A stretch of 64,000 bases of DNA from Oscillospiraceae bacterium (GTDB lineage Bacteria > Bacillota > Clostridia > Oscillospirales > Ruminococcaceae): the NCBI GenBank assembly GCA_021200565.1, contig JAJQGJ010000011.1, positions 1-64,000 of the forward strand. The letters are read 5' to 3'. Shown piece by piece: positions 1-7,368 of this stretch (positions are counted from its first letter, which is position 1; every line of letters starts with the position of its first letter). A program made the translations under genes and the position numbers. The notes under the pieces are model-generated. The model ran no database searches. It had not been told where the DNA came from and saw nothing but the letters and a program-made list of their open reading frames with translations.

Positions 1-90
1 CCAAGAGGTTTCATACGGGTTCTCTTTAAATTACCTGTAAATACATTATACGAGGGAGTGAACCGGGAAGATGGACACATTCAACGTTGA
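1..90 (+). CDS. Possible 3' end of an upstream gene (partial)
   Basis: Frame 1 is open from the left edge to a TGA at 88-90 and would encode about 29 C-terminal residues. It would overlap the start of the HPr-kinase-like gene by about 20 bases, as is common between genes of one operon. No domain can be recognised from so short a tail, and the open frame could be chance. The region also lacks a convincing promoter for the next gene, which fits an operon that begins outside the window. Confidence 0.3.
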   Translation, partial: PRGFIRVLFKLPVNTLYEGVNREDGHIQR

Positions 91-859
91 GTTTTCAGGG
101 CTCACAATCGAAATTAAAACCCGGTATGAGTATATGAGATGGTTCTGCCGGAATTATCTTTCGGAAACCAAAACTCCCGATTTCTCAATTTATGCCGAAG
201 ACTCAAAGCTTGCAGAGCTCAGGGAATATAACCCCGAAATGCGTGACGAGTATTTAGAGCGTGATGCGCTCTATTCGGTTCTGTCTTCAAAGCTCCCTTA
301 TTATGACCGTGTCATAATCCACGGCGCATGCATTTCCTACAAAGGCAGGGGCTATCTCTTCACTGCCGCAAGCGGAACAGGAAAGTCAACTCATATCAGC
401 CTCTGGAAAAGATACTTAGGCGATGATGTTGGAATCGTAAACGGCGATAAGCCCATCTTCCACATCAAGCCGGACGGCTCTATAACAGCCTATGACACTC
501 CCTGGTGTGGCAAGGAAAGCTGGAACCGAAAGCATAGCGCTGAAATGGCGGGAATCTGCTTCATAAGAAGGCTCGAAGAGGAGGGTGGAGAAAACAGAAT
601 CCGTCCTGTCGACCCTGATGAGGCAATCGCACTCATGCTCCGCCAGATGTTTCATCCGTACTATGAGGAAGCAACTGGACTGATGCTCGAGCTTTTTGGC
701 GAGATTATCTCAAGGCTTCCTATGTATCTTCTTGAATGCGACATTTCAGAGGAAGCTGTCAGGACAAGCTTTGAAGCGCTCACCGGTGAGAAGTATCACC
801 GCTCAGAAAAAGAAACCACAATAGAAGAAATAAACAGATTATGGAGGATGCCAAAATGA
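71..859 (+). CDS. HPr-kinase/PEP-carboxykinase-fold protein of a PqqD-linked cluster
   Basis: A 262-residue protein with a P-loop (ASGTGKST, about residues 100-107) preceded by a conserved-looking IIHGA strand, which is the arrangement of the HPr kinase C-terminal fold. The N-terminal half is not like canonical HprK, which is longer and acts on HPr in sugar control. Short HprK-like proteins next to PqqD-like proteins are known from lasso peptide and other modified-peptide clusters, where they can phosphorylate the peptide. Here the gene overlaps a PqqD-like gene by ATGA and is followed by a signal-peptidase-like gene, so a role in handling a ribosomal peptide or an envelope substrate is inferred. 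The start has a purine-rich GGGAAG directly upstream. The substrate is unknown and no precursor peptide was found in the window. Confidence 0.75.
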   Translation: MDTFNVEFSGLTIEIKTRYEYMRWFCRNYLSETKTPDFSIYAEDSKLAELREYNPEMRDEYLERDALYSVLSSKLPYYDRVIIHGACISYKGRGYLFTAASGTGKSTHISLWKRYLGDDVGIVNGDKPIFHIKPDGSITAYDTPWCGKESWNRKHSAEMAGICFIRRLEEEGGENRIRPVDPDEAIALMLRQMFHPYYEEATGLMLELFGEIISRLPMYLLECDISEEAVRTSFEALTGEKYHRSEKETTIEEINRLWRMPK

Positions 860-1134
860 AAATCAAGGATGGCTTTATAATAAGAAAGGTTGCCGGAAAG
901 TATGTTGTAGTCGCTACCGGCGAAGCAAGTAAGAGCTTTCACGGAATGGTCAAGCTGAACGGAACCGCAAAGACCATCTGGGAGGGCTTGGCTGCTGGCA
1001 AAACTCCCGATGAAATCACCGGTGAACTTATGAAGATTAACGGCGCCGAGACCGAGGAAGACCGTTTGAAGATTTCTAATGACGTCCAGTCGATGGTAAA
1101 AGAGATGCAGGACGCCGGCTTCTTAGTAGACTGA
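856..1134 (+). CDS. PqqD-like peptide-recognition (RRE-type) protein
   Basis: The ORF track opens at 841, but ATG 856 is preferred: GGAGG lies at 843-847 and the ATG overlaps the stop of the previous gene (ATGA). The 92-residue product has the PqqD pattern: an N-terminal beta hairpin region (IIRKVAGKYVVV), then a segment with LNGTAKTIWEGL and a KTPDEITGEL helix-turn. PqqD domains bind leader peptides of ribosomally made natural products and present them to modifying enzymes. Tight coupling to the HPr-kinase-like gene suggests that the two act together. It could instead belong to the widespread PqqD-like proteins of Clostridia with no known peptide. Confidence 0.8.
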   Translation: MKIKDGFIIRKVAGKYVVVATGEASKSFHGMVKLNGTAKTIWEGLAAGKTPDEITGELMKINGAETEEDRLKISNDVQSMVKEMQDAGFLVD

Positions 1135-1143
1135 TCGCTGATT

Positions 1144-1617
1144 ATGGAAAACACAACAAGGCTCAGTGAGCTTGAAAATAACGGCTTCATCGTCATCCCG
1201 ATAAAGGGCGTCAGCATGAACCCTCTTCTTTATAGCTATACTTCTCATGTGATGATAGAAAGGCTTGACGGAAGACCAGAGGTAAACGATGTGGTCTTAT
1301 ATGTCCGTGACGACGGAACCCAGGTGCTCCACCGGATCATCTCCTTCGATGGCGATGTTGCCCTCATCCGGGGCGACAACACCTATTCACTCGAAAGGGT
1401 GCCTCTTTCCGACATAAAGGGCGTCGCAAAGTCATTCTGGCGGAGCGGAAAGAAGAATTCACACGAGATTTCGGTCAATGACCGCTCATATAAGCTCTAT
1501 GTTCGGTTCTGGAATTTCATCTATCCCATAAGAAAGCTCTGGTTCAGGGTAAAAAACAAGCTCAAGCGGATACTGAGGCGAATAATCAAGAGAAAGAATG
1601 TGGAATATGGGAACTAA
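1144..1617 (+). CDS. S24/S26-family signal-peptidase-like protein
   Basis: A 157-residue protein with the signal peptidase nucleophile motif GVSMNP (Ser24), a later QVLHRI segment (His63) and a RGDN box. The position that is lysine in bacterial signal peptidase I appears to be histidine, as in archaeal and ER-type enzymes with a Ser-His pair. The C-terminal 35 residues are extremely basic and contain aromatic residues, so peripheral membrane binding is plausible. It lacks a clear N-terminal membrane anchor. It lies 9 bases after the PqqD-like gene in one operon and may cleave the cluster's product, which is inference. Its 3' end overlaps the next gene. Confidence 0.75.
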   Translation: MENTTRLSELENNGFIVIPIKGVSMNPLLYSYTSHVMIERLDGRPEVNDVVLYVRDDGTQVLHRIISFDGDVALIRGDNTYSLERVPLSDIKGVAKSFWRSGKKNSHEISVNDRSYKLYVRFWNFIYPIRKLWFRVKNKLKRILRRIIKRKNVEYGN

Positions 1618-2569
1618 TACCAACCATTTCAGAAGAAATTTAATATTTGCTCTGCTGTCAGTAATAGTTCTAGTCGTATTCTTCGTGATGGCATATAACT
1701 ACAAATCGAGAACCTCTGAGCAGAAAAGCCGACTCGAGGCGGCAGTCGCTGAAGCAAAGCAATATGAGGATGAGGTTACCGAGCTCAAAAGAAGCATCAC
1801 CTCCGCCACAGATGCCCTTTCCGACAAAAGCGACACCGCAAGATTTGTAGTCGGCTATGTCGTATCATCTGAGGAGGATATAGCTACTGCCGAGGCGCAG
1901 GCTGCTGAATACGGCTTCGAGCCGCTTATAGTTTTAGACTGCATCGACGATCTGACCGTTCTTGAAGGCTTAGCGCTCGTTGCCAGCGATGCAGGGCATG
2001 AAATCATGCTGACAGCATCAGTTTTCACGGTTGAAGCTAACGAAACGGTGAAGTCGCTTCTCTCGTATATGTCAGAAAACGGAATCGATTGCGCAGACAT
2101 TTTCCTTCTCCGAAGCGACTATAGCTCCAGCTCGAATGTTGAGCTCGTGATTTCCGACGGCTTCTCGGGCTATACCATCTATAACTCCACTCCCACATCC
2201 GGAATAACGGATGACGGCTATATCACCTTTGACTACTCCTTCCTCACCGTCGACAGCACGTCGCTGACCCGCTTCAGCTCGTCCTACTCAAATCTGGCTT
2301 CGATGGTTGTGGCGATAGAGCTCGACTCTGTCCGTGCCGGAACACTGACCGACAGCTTCATTTCAAAGCTTCTTACCACACTCGCAGCCTACTCCAAAAA
2401 CGATGACTGCGAATTTACGAGTATCGCTGGCGTTGCGGAAAGCCTTCTTGAAGAAAACGAATCCGCAGAGGAAAGATTGCTCGAATACGAAGCCTATGTT
2501 GCAGAATGCGAAGCAAGAATAGACGAGCTCGAGGAAATAATAGCAGAAATCTATTCTCAGCTGGATTAA
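1598..2569 (+). CDS. Single-pass membrane protein with coiled coils, function unknown
   Basis: 323 residues: a short basic N-terminus, one membrane segment (about residues 15-33), a coiled coil rich in Glu/Lys/Ala, a central alpha/beta region, and a second coiled coil near the C-terminus (NESAEERLLEYEAYVAE). The central part has alternating hydrophobic strands and helices faintly like a polysaccharide-deacetylase or TIM-type fold, but no catalytic motif can be named. The ORF overlaps the signal-peptidase-like gene by 20 bases. ATG 1598 has GAGAAAG upstream; ATG 1607 is possible. It is the last gene before a terminator. The predicted orientation is extracytoplasmic. I do not recognise the family. 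Confidence 0.7.
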   Translation: MWNMGTNTNHFRRNLIFALLSVIVLVVFFVMAYNYKSRTSEQKSRLEAAVAEAKQYEDEVTELKRSITSATDALSDKSDTARFVVGYVVSSEEDIATAEAQAAEYGFEPLIVLDCIDDLTVLEGLALVASDAGHEIMLTASVFTVEANETVKSLLSYMSENGIDCADIFLLRSDYSSSSNVELVISDGFSGYTIYNSTPTSGITDDGYITFDYSFLTVDSTSLTRFSSSYSNLASMVVAIELDSVRAGTLTDSFISKLLTTLAAYSKNDDCEFTSIAGVAESLLEENESAEERLLEYEAYVAECEARIDELEEIIAEIYSQLD

Positions 2570-2588
2570 CAAGCTACCATAAAAAATC

Positions 2589-2630
2589 AGCCTCATTTCT
2601 CACTTTTTCAGGAATGGGGCTTTGTTTTTT
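2589..2630 (+). terminator. Intrinsic terminator of the PqqD-type operon
   Basis: AGCCTCATTTCT pairs with AGGAATGGGGCT, including G-U pairs, followed by a T-rich tract TTTGTTTTTT. It is 20 bases after the stop of the coiled-coil membrane protein. Confidence 0.85.
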
Positions 2631-2642
2631 AAGCATAATAAG

Positions 2643-2671
2643 TTGATTTATGTCGGAAAAGGTGGTATAAT
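2643..2671 (+). promoter_or_regulatory. Sigma-A promoter of the P-type ATPase
   Basis: TTGATT (2643-2648), 17 bases, TATAAT (2666-2671). The ORF-track ATG at 2674 lies inside the promoter's initiation region, so translation must start further downstream. Confidence 0.85.
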
Positions 2672-2694
2672 CTATGGAAATAAGGGGTGATATT

Positions 2695-4731
2695 ATGGAA
2701 ACGAAAAAGGTCGTTTCAGATTCCAATCAAAAACCCGGCAAAGCGAAAGGCTCGGTCACGCCTGGCAGAATTGCCGCCGTCGCTTTGCTTACACTGATAC
2801 TTCTCTACCTTGCGGGAGCAAGAGCCTTTGGTCTTCCTGCGCCGTTTCTTGAGGGAAATGTGTCCGTCATGTCTCTTGTGCGGCTTGCTCTTTTCGTTCC
2901 GATTCTCTTTCTTGGAAGGGAGATTTACATCCGTGGCTTCGCAAGGCTTGTGAAATTCAATCCGAATATAGAAAGCCTCGCAACGGTAGCAACGACGCTT
3001 GCAACCGCCACATCGTTCTATTCGCTAATCATGATAGTTATAAGCTATGAAGAGTATGCCGACAGAATTCATTTCGAGGCGTGTGCCGTTATAATTCTTT
3101 TCATGATGATAGGGGAGTATCTCGAAGAAAGGATGAACAAGGAGAAAGGCTCAACTGCCGACAAGCTTGGCGAGCTGTTTCCTGAAAATGTAACGGTTGT
3201 GAGAAACCACGTTGAGCAGACTGTTTCGATTTCTGAAATCTCAGTCGGTGATATGATTCTGGTGCAGCCTGGCGAGAGCTTTCCGTGCGACGGTACCGTG
3301 GTTTCCGGAAGAGCAGGCGTCGACGAAAGCCTTCTGACCGGTGAAGCGATACCGGTTGAAAAGACCTCTGACGACAAGGTTTTTGCTGGAACCGTCTGCC
3401 GGAGCGGATTTATAACAATCAGAGCTGAAGCTCTCGGCAGCGATACGAGCCTCGGCAGGATGATTTCAGCTGCCAGAAATGCGGAAGCGGTCAAAAGCAC
3501 CGATTCAAAGGTCTACACCCACCTTCAGAGAAATGAGAGAGTTTATTCTCTCTGCTCAGTAGGCGTTGCAATTCTCACGTTCTTCATCTGGCTGATGGCT
3601 TCAAAGGATTTCGGGCGCTCGCTCGAAGCAGTTGAAAGAATGCTTCTCACCTCCTGCCCGTGCGCATCACTGTTTGCGGTCCCGTTTGCGGTTAACTCAG
3701 CGGTCTCAAGAGGCGAGAGGGAGGGCATTGTCTACAAAAGCCCGTCAGCACTTGAAAAAATCGAGTCGGTCAATACCATCGTGATGGACAAGACCGGCGT
3801 CATAACCGTCGGGAAGCCGTTCGTGACCGACGTGATTCCGTTCGGAACGGATGCCGCCACGGTTGTCATAATAGCAGCTTCGCTTGAATCCCATTCGACT
3901 CACCCGATAGCCTCAGCGGTTTTGGATTATGCCAAGAAGAACGACATCGAGCCGATGGACTGTGATGTTTTCGAATCGGTTGAGGGCTTCGGAGTGAAGG
4001 GAGTTATAGAAGAGGACAGCGTTTCTGTCGGCAGAGCTGATGCTATATTCACAGGCGAATTTGAGGGCTATGCCGCAATCTGCCAGCCTCTTACTGAGCA
4101 GGGCAAAACGATAGCCGCCGTCACCAAAAACGGCTCTCCGATAGGAGTCGTTGCATTCCAGGACAAGCTCAAGCCGACGAGTAAGGCAGGAATTGAACGT
4201 CTTGCCAGGCTTGGCATAAGGACGATAATGGTCACCGGCGACAGCGAGGGAACCGGAACGTCGGTGGCGGAAGAGGTCGAAGTATACGACCGCGCAGAAA
4301 ACGTGACGCCTTCTCAGAAAGCCGACATGATACGCAAGCTTCGCTATGGCGGAAGAACCGTCGCAATGATAGGCGACAGCTCGAATGACGCCCTTGCTCT
4401 CGCAGCAGCGGATGTCGCAATTTCCATGAAGGATGCTTCCGACGTCGCACTCGAGGCAAGCGAAATAATTCTTCTCAAGAACGACCTGAGAGACGCTTCA
4501 GCCGCCGTCAGAATCTCATCTGAAACGAAAAAGACAATCTCATCAAACTTCCTCTTCGGAATGATATTCAACGCCGTAACCGTCCCGATAATGGCGTTCT
4601 CGCCGCTTTTCATCCAGAACTCCACGGTAGATGCGTTCATCTGTGCTGTCTGCCTCATAGTCTCTACCGCCGCCGTCCTGGTCAACAGCGTCAGAATCAA
4701 AAAGATGGACCTCACCGCCGCAAAGGACTGA
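2695..4731 (+). CDS. Divergent heavy-metal (CPC-type) P1B-type ATPase
   Basis: The start is placed at ATG 2695 because a promoter -10 box ends at 2671 and AAGGGGTGAT precedes 2695. The 678-residue product has the P1B layout: membrane helices, actuator motif LTGEAIPVEK, a membrane CPC motif (Cys321-Pro-Cys323), the phosphorylation site DKTG (Asp365), an HP motif (STHPIA), TGD and a hinge. CPC points to Cu or Zn/Cd-type transition metal transport. It has no N-terminal CxxC metal-binding domain. Two normally near-invariant sites differ: DKTGVIT instead of DKTGT(I/L)T, and MIGDSSND instead of GDGxND. It may be a specialised subfamily, or a pump with altered kinetics. It stands alone with its own promoter. 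Metal specificity cannot be told from sequence alone. Confidence 0.85.
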   Translation: METKKVVSDSNQKPGKAKGSVTPGRIAAVALLTLILLYLAGARAFGLPAPFLEGNVSVMSLVRLALFVPILFLGREIYIRGFARLVKFNPNIESLATVATTLATATSFYSLIMIVISYEEYADRIHFEACAVIILFMMIGEYLEERMNKEKGSTADKLGELFPENVTVVRNHVEQTVSISEISVGDMILVQPGESFPCDGTVVSGRAGVDESLLTGEAIPVEKTSDDKVFAGTVCRSGFITIRAEALGSDTSLGRMISAARNAEAVKSTDSKVYTHLQRNERVYSLCSVGVAILTFFIWLMASKDFGRSLEAVERMLLTSCPCASLFAVPFAVNSAVSRGEREGIVYKSPSALEKIESVNTIVMDKTGVITVGKPFVTDVIPFGTDAATVVIIAASLESHSTHPIASAVLDYAKKNDIEPMDCDVFESVEGFGVKGVIEEDSVSVGRADAIFTGEFEGYAAICQPLTEQGKTIAAVTKNGSPIGVVAFQDKLKPTSKAGIERLARLGIRTIMVTGDSEGTGTSVAEEVEVYDRAENVTPSQKADMIRKLRYGGRTVAMIGDSSNDALALAAADVAISMKDASDVALEASEIILLKNDLRDASAAVRISSETKKTISSNFLFGMIFNAVTVPIMAFSPLFIQNSTVDAFICAVCLIVSTAAVLVNSVRIKKMDLTAAKD

Positions 4732-4748
4732 CAAATTGAGCATAGTAA

Positions 4749-4773
4749 ACCCCTCCTGGGATTCCGGGAGGGG
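4749..4773. terminator. Hairpin between convergent genes
   Basis: ACCCCTCC and GGGAGGGGT form a strong stem between the convergent ATPase and nuclease-like genes. The T-tract is poor on both strands, so its efficiency as a terminator is uncertain. Confidence 0.55.
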
Positions 4774-4780
4774 TATTATA

Positions 4781-5431
4781 TCAAACCAAAACTTTTGGTT
4801 TACTTTCTTTTAGCTTGTCATCAAGCAATGACAGAATTTCATCTGACAACGATTCAACAGGCGTGGAATTATCTGAGTATAGAAGCTCGGAATACTTTTT
4901 ATCATCATTGCCTTTTGCAAATATGTGAGTCACAGCGTATATGGATTTGCTTCTTGAAAAGCAGTCGCCGTCCCTGAGAGACTGTACAACATAGCCGTCG
5001 CTTAATTCTTCACCGTTTACATTTTTATCCCTGTTTAAACAAAGTGTGAATTTGAGGTCGGTTGTCCCGAATTTATATGACATTGTGTCCGTTTCTATCT
5101 CTTCCAGCATTATGCATTCAGAGGTAGCCATTTTTGCAACATCATCAATGTGTTTCAGTTTCCTCACGCACAAGTCAAAAATGTGGTGAGAATCAAAGCC
5201 AATGTCATTTTCAGTCAGTTTTCCTTTAACGGCATTGCTGTAAAAAGCCTTGGCTGACAAATTAGTGTATACTCCGGTCAGATGCCTGAAATTAGCGGTT
5301 TTGTAGATAACTTCAATATATCTCCCGTCAAATACATACATGAACTTTCTTCCAACGAGATGTTTCTTGTAGGTTATCGCTGAGTCTTTAATCAGCTGTA
5401 CTATTGCTTTTCTGTCATGACTTATAGTCAT
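4781..5431 (-). CDS. PBECR4-type nuclease-like domain protein
   Basis: The start is set at ATG 5431 (MTISHDRK) because the 40 extra codons of the track ORF run through a perfect intrinsic terminator. The N-terminal half has the pattern KKHLVGRKFMYVF, then FRHLTGVYT and AKAFYSNAVKGKLT. I associate this with the PBECR4 (phage Barnase-EndoU-ColicinE5/D-RelE-like) nuclease family; this assignment is from memory of the family. The C-terminal part (residues about 100-216) is unrecognised. It has no good ribosome site (only GGACG), and is more AT-rich than its neighbours, so it may be acquired. It lies 26 bases after the terminator of a structured RNA with its own promoter, and no other promoter is visible, so expression probably depends on readthrough. 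A toxin or defence role is inference. Confidence 0.6.
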   Translation of the reverse strand: MTISHDRKAIVQLIKDSAITYKKHLVGRKFMYVFDGRYIEVIYKTANFRHLTGVYTNLSAKAFYSNAVKGKLTENDIGFDSHHIFDLCVRKLKHIDDVAKMATSECIMLEEIETDTMSYKFGTTDLKFTLCLNRDKNVNGEELSDGYVVQSLRDGDCFSRSKSIYAVTHIFAKGNDDKKYSELLYSDNSTPVESLSDEILSLLDDKLKESKPKVLV

Positions 5432-5457
5432 CGTTTTGCGTCCAATCTGGTTGTAGT

Positions 5458-5492
5458 AAAAGAAAAAGCCGGATAACATCACGTCATCCGGC
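5458..5492 (-). terminator. Intrinsic terminator/attenuator ahead of the PBECR4-like gene
   Basis: On the minus strand GCCGGAT pairs with ATCCGGC around an 11-base loop and is followed by TTTTTCTTTT. It ends about 26 bases upstream of the chosen gene start. Confidence 0.9.
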
Positions 5493-5708
5493 AGTTGTAA
5501 GCAAATCAGCGGTTTTATGCTGGCTGTCAGCCTCAATGTCCTTCCGAACATCTAATCAGTCGCCGAAATCATTAAGTCCCCGGCGCGGACTGCATCTGTA
5601 ACCGGATGCAAGGTTAAGCAATCGGTGATTGCTTGGCTGTGGGTTTCACCCTGTCCCACATACAGTACAGCTTTTTCGTGCCGCCACACGAGAAGCATCT
5701 CTGCTTCT
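5458..5708 (-). ncRNA. Structured non-coding RNA, about 250 nt, class not assigned
   Basis: A consensus-like promoter (TTGATA-N17-TACAAT) and an intrinsic terminator bound a region with many perfect hairpins on the minus strand. In order: AGAAGCA/TGCTTCT with a GAGA loop; TGTGGG/CCCACA; AAGCAATC/GATTGCTT with a 3-base loop; TGCATC/GATGCA; ATGTTC/GGACAT with a GGAA loop; GGCT/AGCC; and the terminator. This density is far above what a coding gene would show, and the 70-codon ORF in the region (5552-5764) starts upstream of the transcription start and has no ribosome site. Size and gene-like boundaries suit an abundant sRNA such as the raiA RNA of Firmicutes, but I could not confirm a match from memory. 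It could also be a leader controlling the following PBECR4-like gene. Confidence 0.7.
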
Positions 5709-5714
5709 ATGTAT

Positions 5715-5743
5715 ATTGTAGCATATTTTGCCCGCAATATCAA
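5715..5743 (-). promoter_or_regulatory. Promoter of the structured RNA
   Basis: On the minus strand TTGATA (5743-5738), 17 bases, TACAAT (5720-5715). Initiation is expected near 5708. Confidence 0.85.
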
Positions 5744-5784
5744 GAGCTTTTTTGACAATATCAAAATTTATTTTTCTCTTGTCA

Positions 5785-6255
5785 TTACTTACACCTATAC
5801 CTTACCTGCCTGAACCGGATTCCGTCATCTTCTCCCTCAGCCGACACCTCAGCCTGATACTTGGATTTGTCGAATTCAGGGAAATATGCATCCGCTTCGG
5901 GGCATTCTGCATCAATTTCCGTCAGAACGAGTTCATCTGCAAGCTCTAAAGCCTGCGAGTAAATCTGTGCTCCGCCGATGACGCAGCAGTCGTGCCCGCA
6001 GAGCTTAAGCGCTTCCTCAAGCGAGCCTGCAATTTCAACGCCATCTATATCAAGAGACTTATCTCTGGAGACCACAATGTTTCTTCTCTTCGGAAGAGGT
6101 CCTCCTATCGAAAGATACGTCAGCCTGCCCATTATAACCGTCTGTCCAAGGGTTTCAGCACGAAACAGCTTCATGTCAGTCGGAAGGTGCCATATAAGCG
6201 AATTGTTTTGCCCAAGCTCACGGTTTCTGCCAATCGCCGCAACAATCTTGATCAT
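5785..6255 (-). CDS. folA: Dihydrofolate reductase
   Basis: Reduces dihydrofolate to tetrahydrofolate with NADPH, restoring the folate that thymidylate synthase oxidises. The 156-residue product has the family signatures: NNSLIWHLPTDMKLF with the active-site acidic residue, VIMGRLTY for cofactor binding, and CCVIGGAQIY. The track starts at a GTG (6270), but ATG 6255 has GAGGAG at the right distance and begins with the usual MIKIVAA strand. It lies 11 bases downstream of thyA in the same operon and uses the thyA promoter. Length and motifs are normal; it should be an active trimethoprim-type target. Confidence 0.95.
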   Translation of the reverse strand: MIKIVAAIGRNRELGQNNSLIWHLPTDMKLFRAETLGQTVIMGRLTYLSIGGPLPKRRNIVVSRDKSLDIDGVEIAGSLEEALKLCGHDCCVIGGAQIYSQALELADELVLTEIDAECPEADAYFPEFDKSKYQAEVSAEGEDDGIRFRQVRYRCK

Positions 6256-6266
6256 ATATAGTCTCC

Positions 6267-7172
6267 TCACTGCGCAATCGGGAACGAAATCCTTCCCATA
6301 TGCTGGTAACCAACTAGCTTAACGTCCTTGCATTCCGCCGAATTGTCGAACTTGTAGAAGTCATCGACCTCGGGATTCAGCCAGAGCTTTGGTGCCGGAT
6401 ACCCGCCGCCGTTCTCGTCGTAACGCCTTATCTGCTCATCAACGCCTGAAATCTGGTTGACATAGATGTGCGCATCCTTAATCGACCAGTCGATAGTTCC
6501 GGGTTTAAGCCCTGTAACTTGTGCAAGCATACAGAGAAGCACCGAATATTGGGTGACGTTGAATGGAAGCCCCAGAGGAACGTCGCAGCTTCTCTGGTGA
6601 ACCCAGGCGTTAAGCCTGCCGTCGGTCACGTCCCACTCGCTGCTCCATACGCAGGAGGGCAGAACCGCAGTCTCAAGATAGTCGTTCTGCCAAAGAGACA
6701 TCACCATTCTGCGGTCAGTCTGATTCGTTTTAAGTTTATTTATTAGCTCATCAATAAGTCCGAATTTATGGACAATCCAGCCATAGGCTGTGCCGATAGT
6801 ATGCGCCCACTTCCTGCCGAATTCTTTTTTTACCTCTTTTTTAGTAAGACCCCCGTTTCCATCGGGAACCATTTGGGTGGCAGTCCAGAAGCCATCATCG
6901 TCAATCTCCCATTCGTTCCAGATGTTGACGTTTCTTTCTTGTAGCCACCTGACGTCGTTCGACTGTGCCTGGTAAATCCAGAGCATCTCGAGAACCGCCT
7001 GGCGGATAAAGAGCTGCTTGGTGGCCAGTATCGGGAATTCCTCGCCGATATTGAGAGAAAAGTGCCATGCTGGAATCTTTATTGAGTTGACACCGGTGCG
7101 GTTTTCAACCTCGATTCCATCAGCTCTTATTTTCTTGAGAAGCCGGACATATTCATCATCCCACATTGACAT
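6267..7172 (-). CDS. thyA: Thymidylate synthase
   Basis: Methylates dUMP to dTMP using methylene-tetrahydrofolate. The start is ATG 7172 with GAGGTG upstream; the longer track ORF runs back through a promoter. The 301-residue product carries QRSCDVPLGLPFNV, DAHIY for nucleotide binding and a catalytic loop LPSCVWSSEW with Cys174. The residue after the catalytic Cys is Val rather than the usual His of the PCH motif, and the loop is a recognisable but divergent variant. The arrangement thyA-folA is a classic dTMP-cycle operon. Function is well supported by the overall alignment pattern. Confidence 0.95.
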   Translation of the reverse strand: MSMWDDEYVRLLKKIRADGIEVENRTGVNSIKIPAWHFSLNIGEEFPILATKQLFIRQAVLEMLWIYQAQSNDVRWLQERNVNIWNEWEIDDDGFWTATQMVPDGNGGLTKKEVKKEFGRKWAHTIGTAYGWIVHKFGLIDELINKLKTNQTDRRMVMSLWQNDYLETAVLPSCVWSSEWDVTDGRLNAWVHQRSCDVPLGLPFNVTQYSVLLCMLAQVTGLKPGTIDWSIKDAHIYVNQISGVDEQIRRYDENGGGYPAPKLWLNPEVDDFYKFDNSAECKDVKLVGYQHMGRISFPIAQ

Positions 7173-7197
7173 GCTTGACACCTCGCATTCTGTAATT

Positions 7198-7226
7198 ATT
7201 ATAGCATGACTCTGTTTTAAAAGCAA
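7198..7226 (-). promoter_or_regulatory. Promoter of thyA-folA
   Basis: Minus-strand TTGCTT (7226-7221), 17 bases, TATAAT (7203-7198), about 25 bases upstream of the thyA start. Confidence 0.8.
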
Positions 7227-7318
7227 GACATAAGAATAATACTGTCTGTAAATTCCCAAAAACCGTGATAAAATTTTGAGTTTTGTGCAAATTGCCTCTG
7301 GAATTTTGGTGAGAAATG

Positions 7319-7327
7319 TGTTATAAT
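7319..7327 (+). promoter_or_regulatory. Extended -10 promoter of the CarD gene
   Basis: TGT-TATAAT at 7319-7327, with only a weak -35 (TGGAAT at 7299-7304). The extended -10 would compensate for the poor -35. Confidence 0.7.
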
Positions 7328-7368
7328 TAACTCATAGTAATTGAATTTGAGACAGTAAAGAGGTAGTA

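Noticed and set aside
5432-5551. N-terminal 40 codons of the track ORF 4781-5551
   Set aside because: They run through the loop and stem of an intrinsic terminator; ATG 5431 is the first start after it.
5458-5708. SRP RNA, 6S RNA or tmRNA
   Set aside because: The GGAA-loop hairpin recalls SRP domain IV, but its flanking internal loop sequence does not match; there is no tRNA-like end or tag reading frame, and no long 6S-type bubble.
5552-5764. 70-codon minus-strand ORF upstream of the PBECR4-like gene
   Set aside because: It begins upstream of the transcription start of the structured RNA, has no ribosome site, and its sequence is explained by the RNA hairpins.
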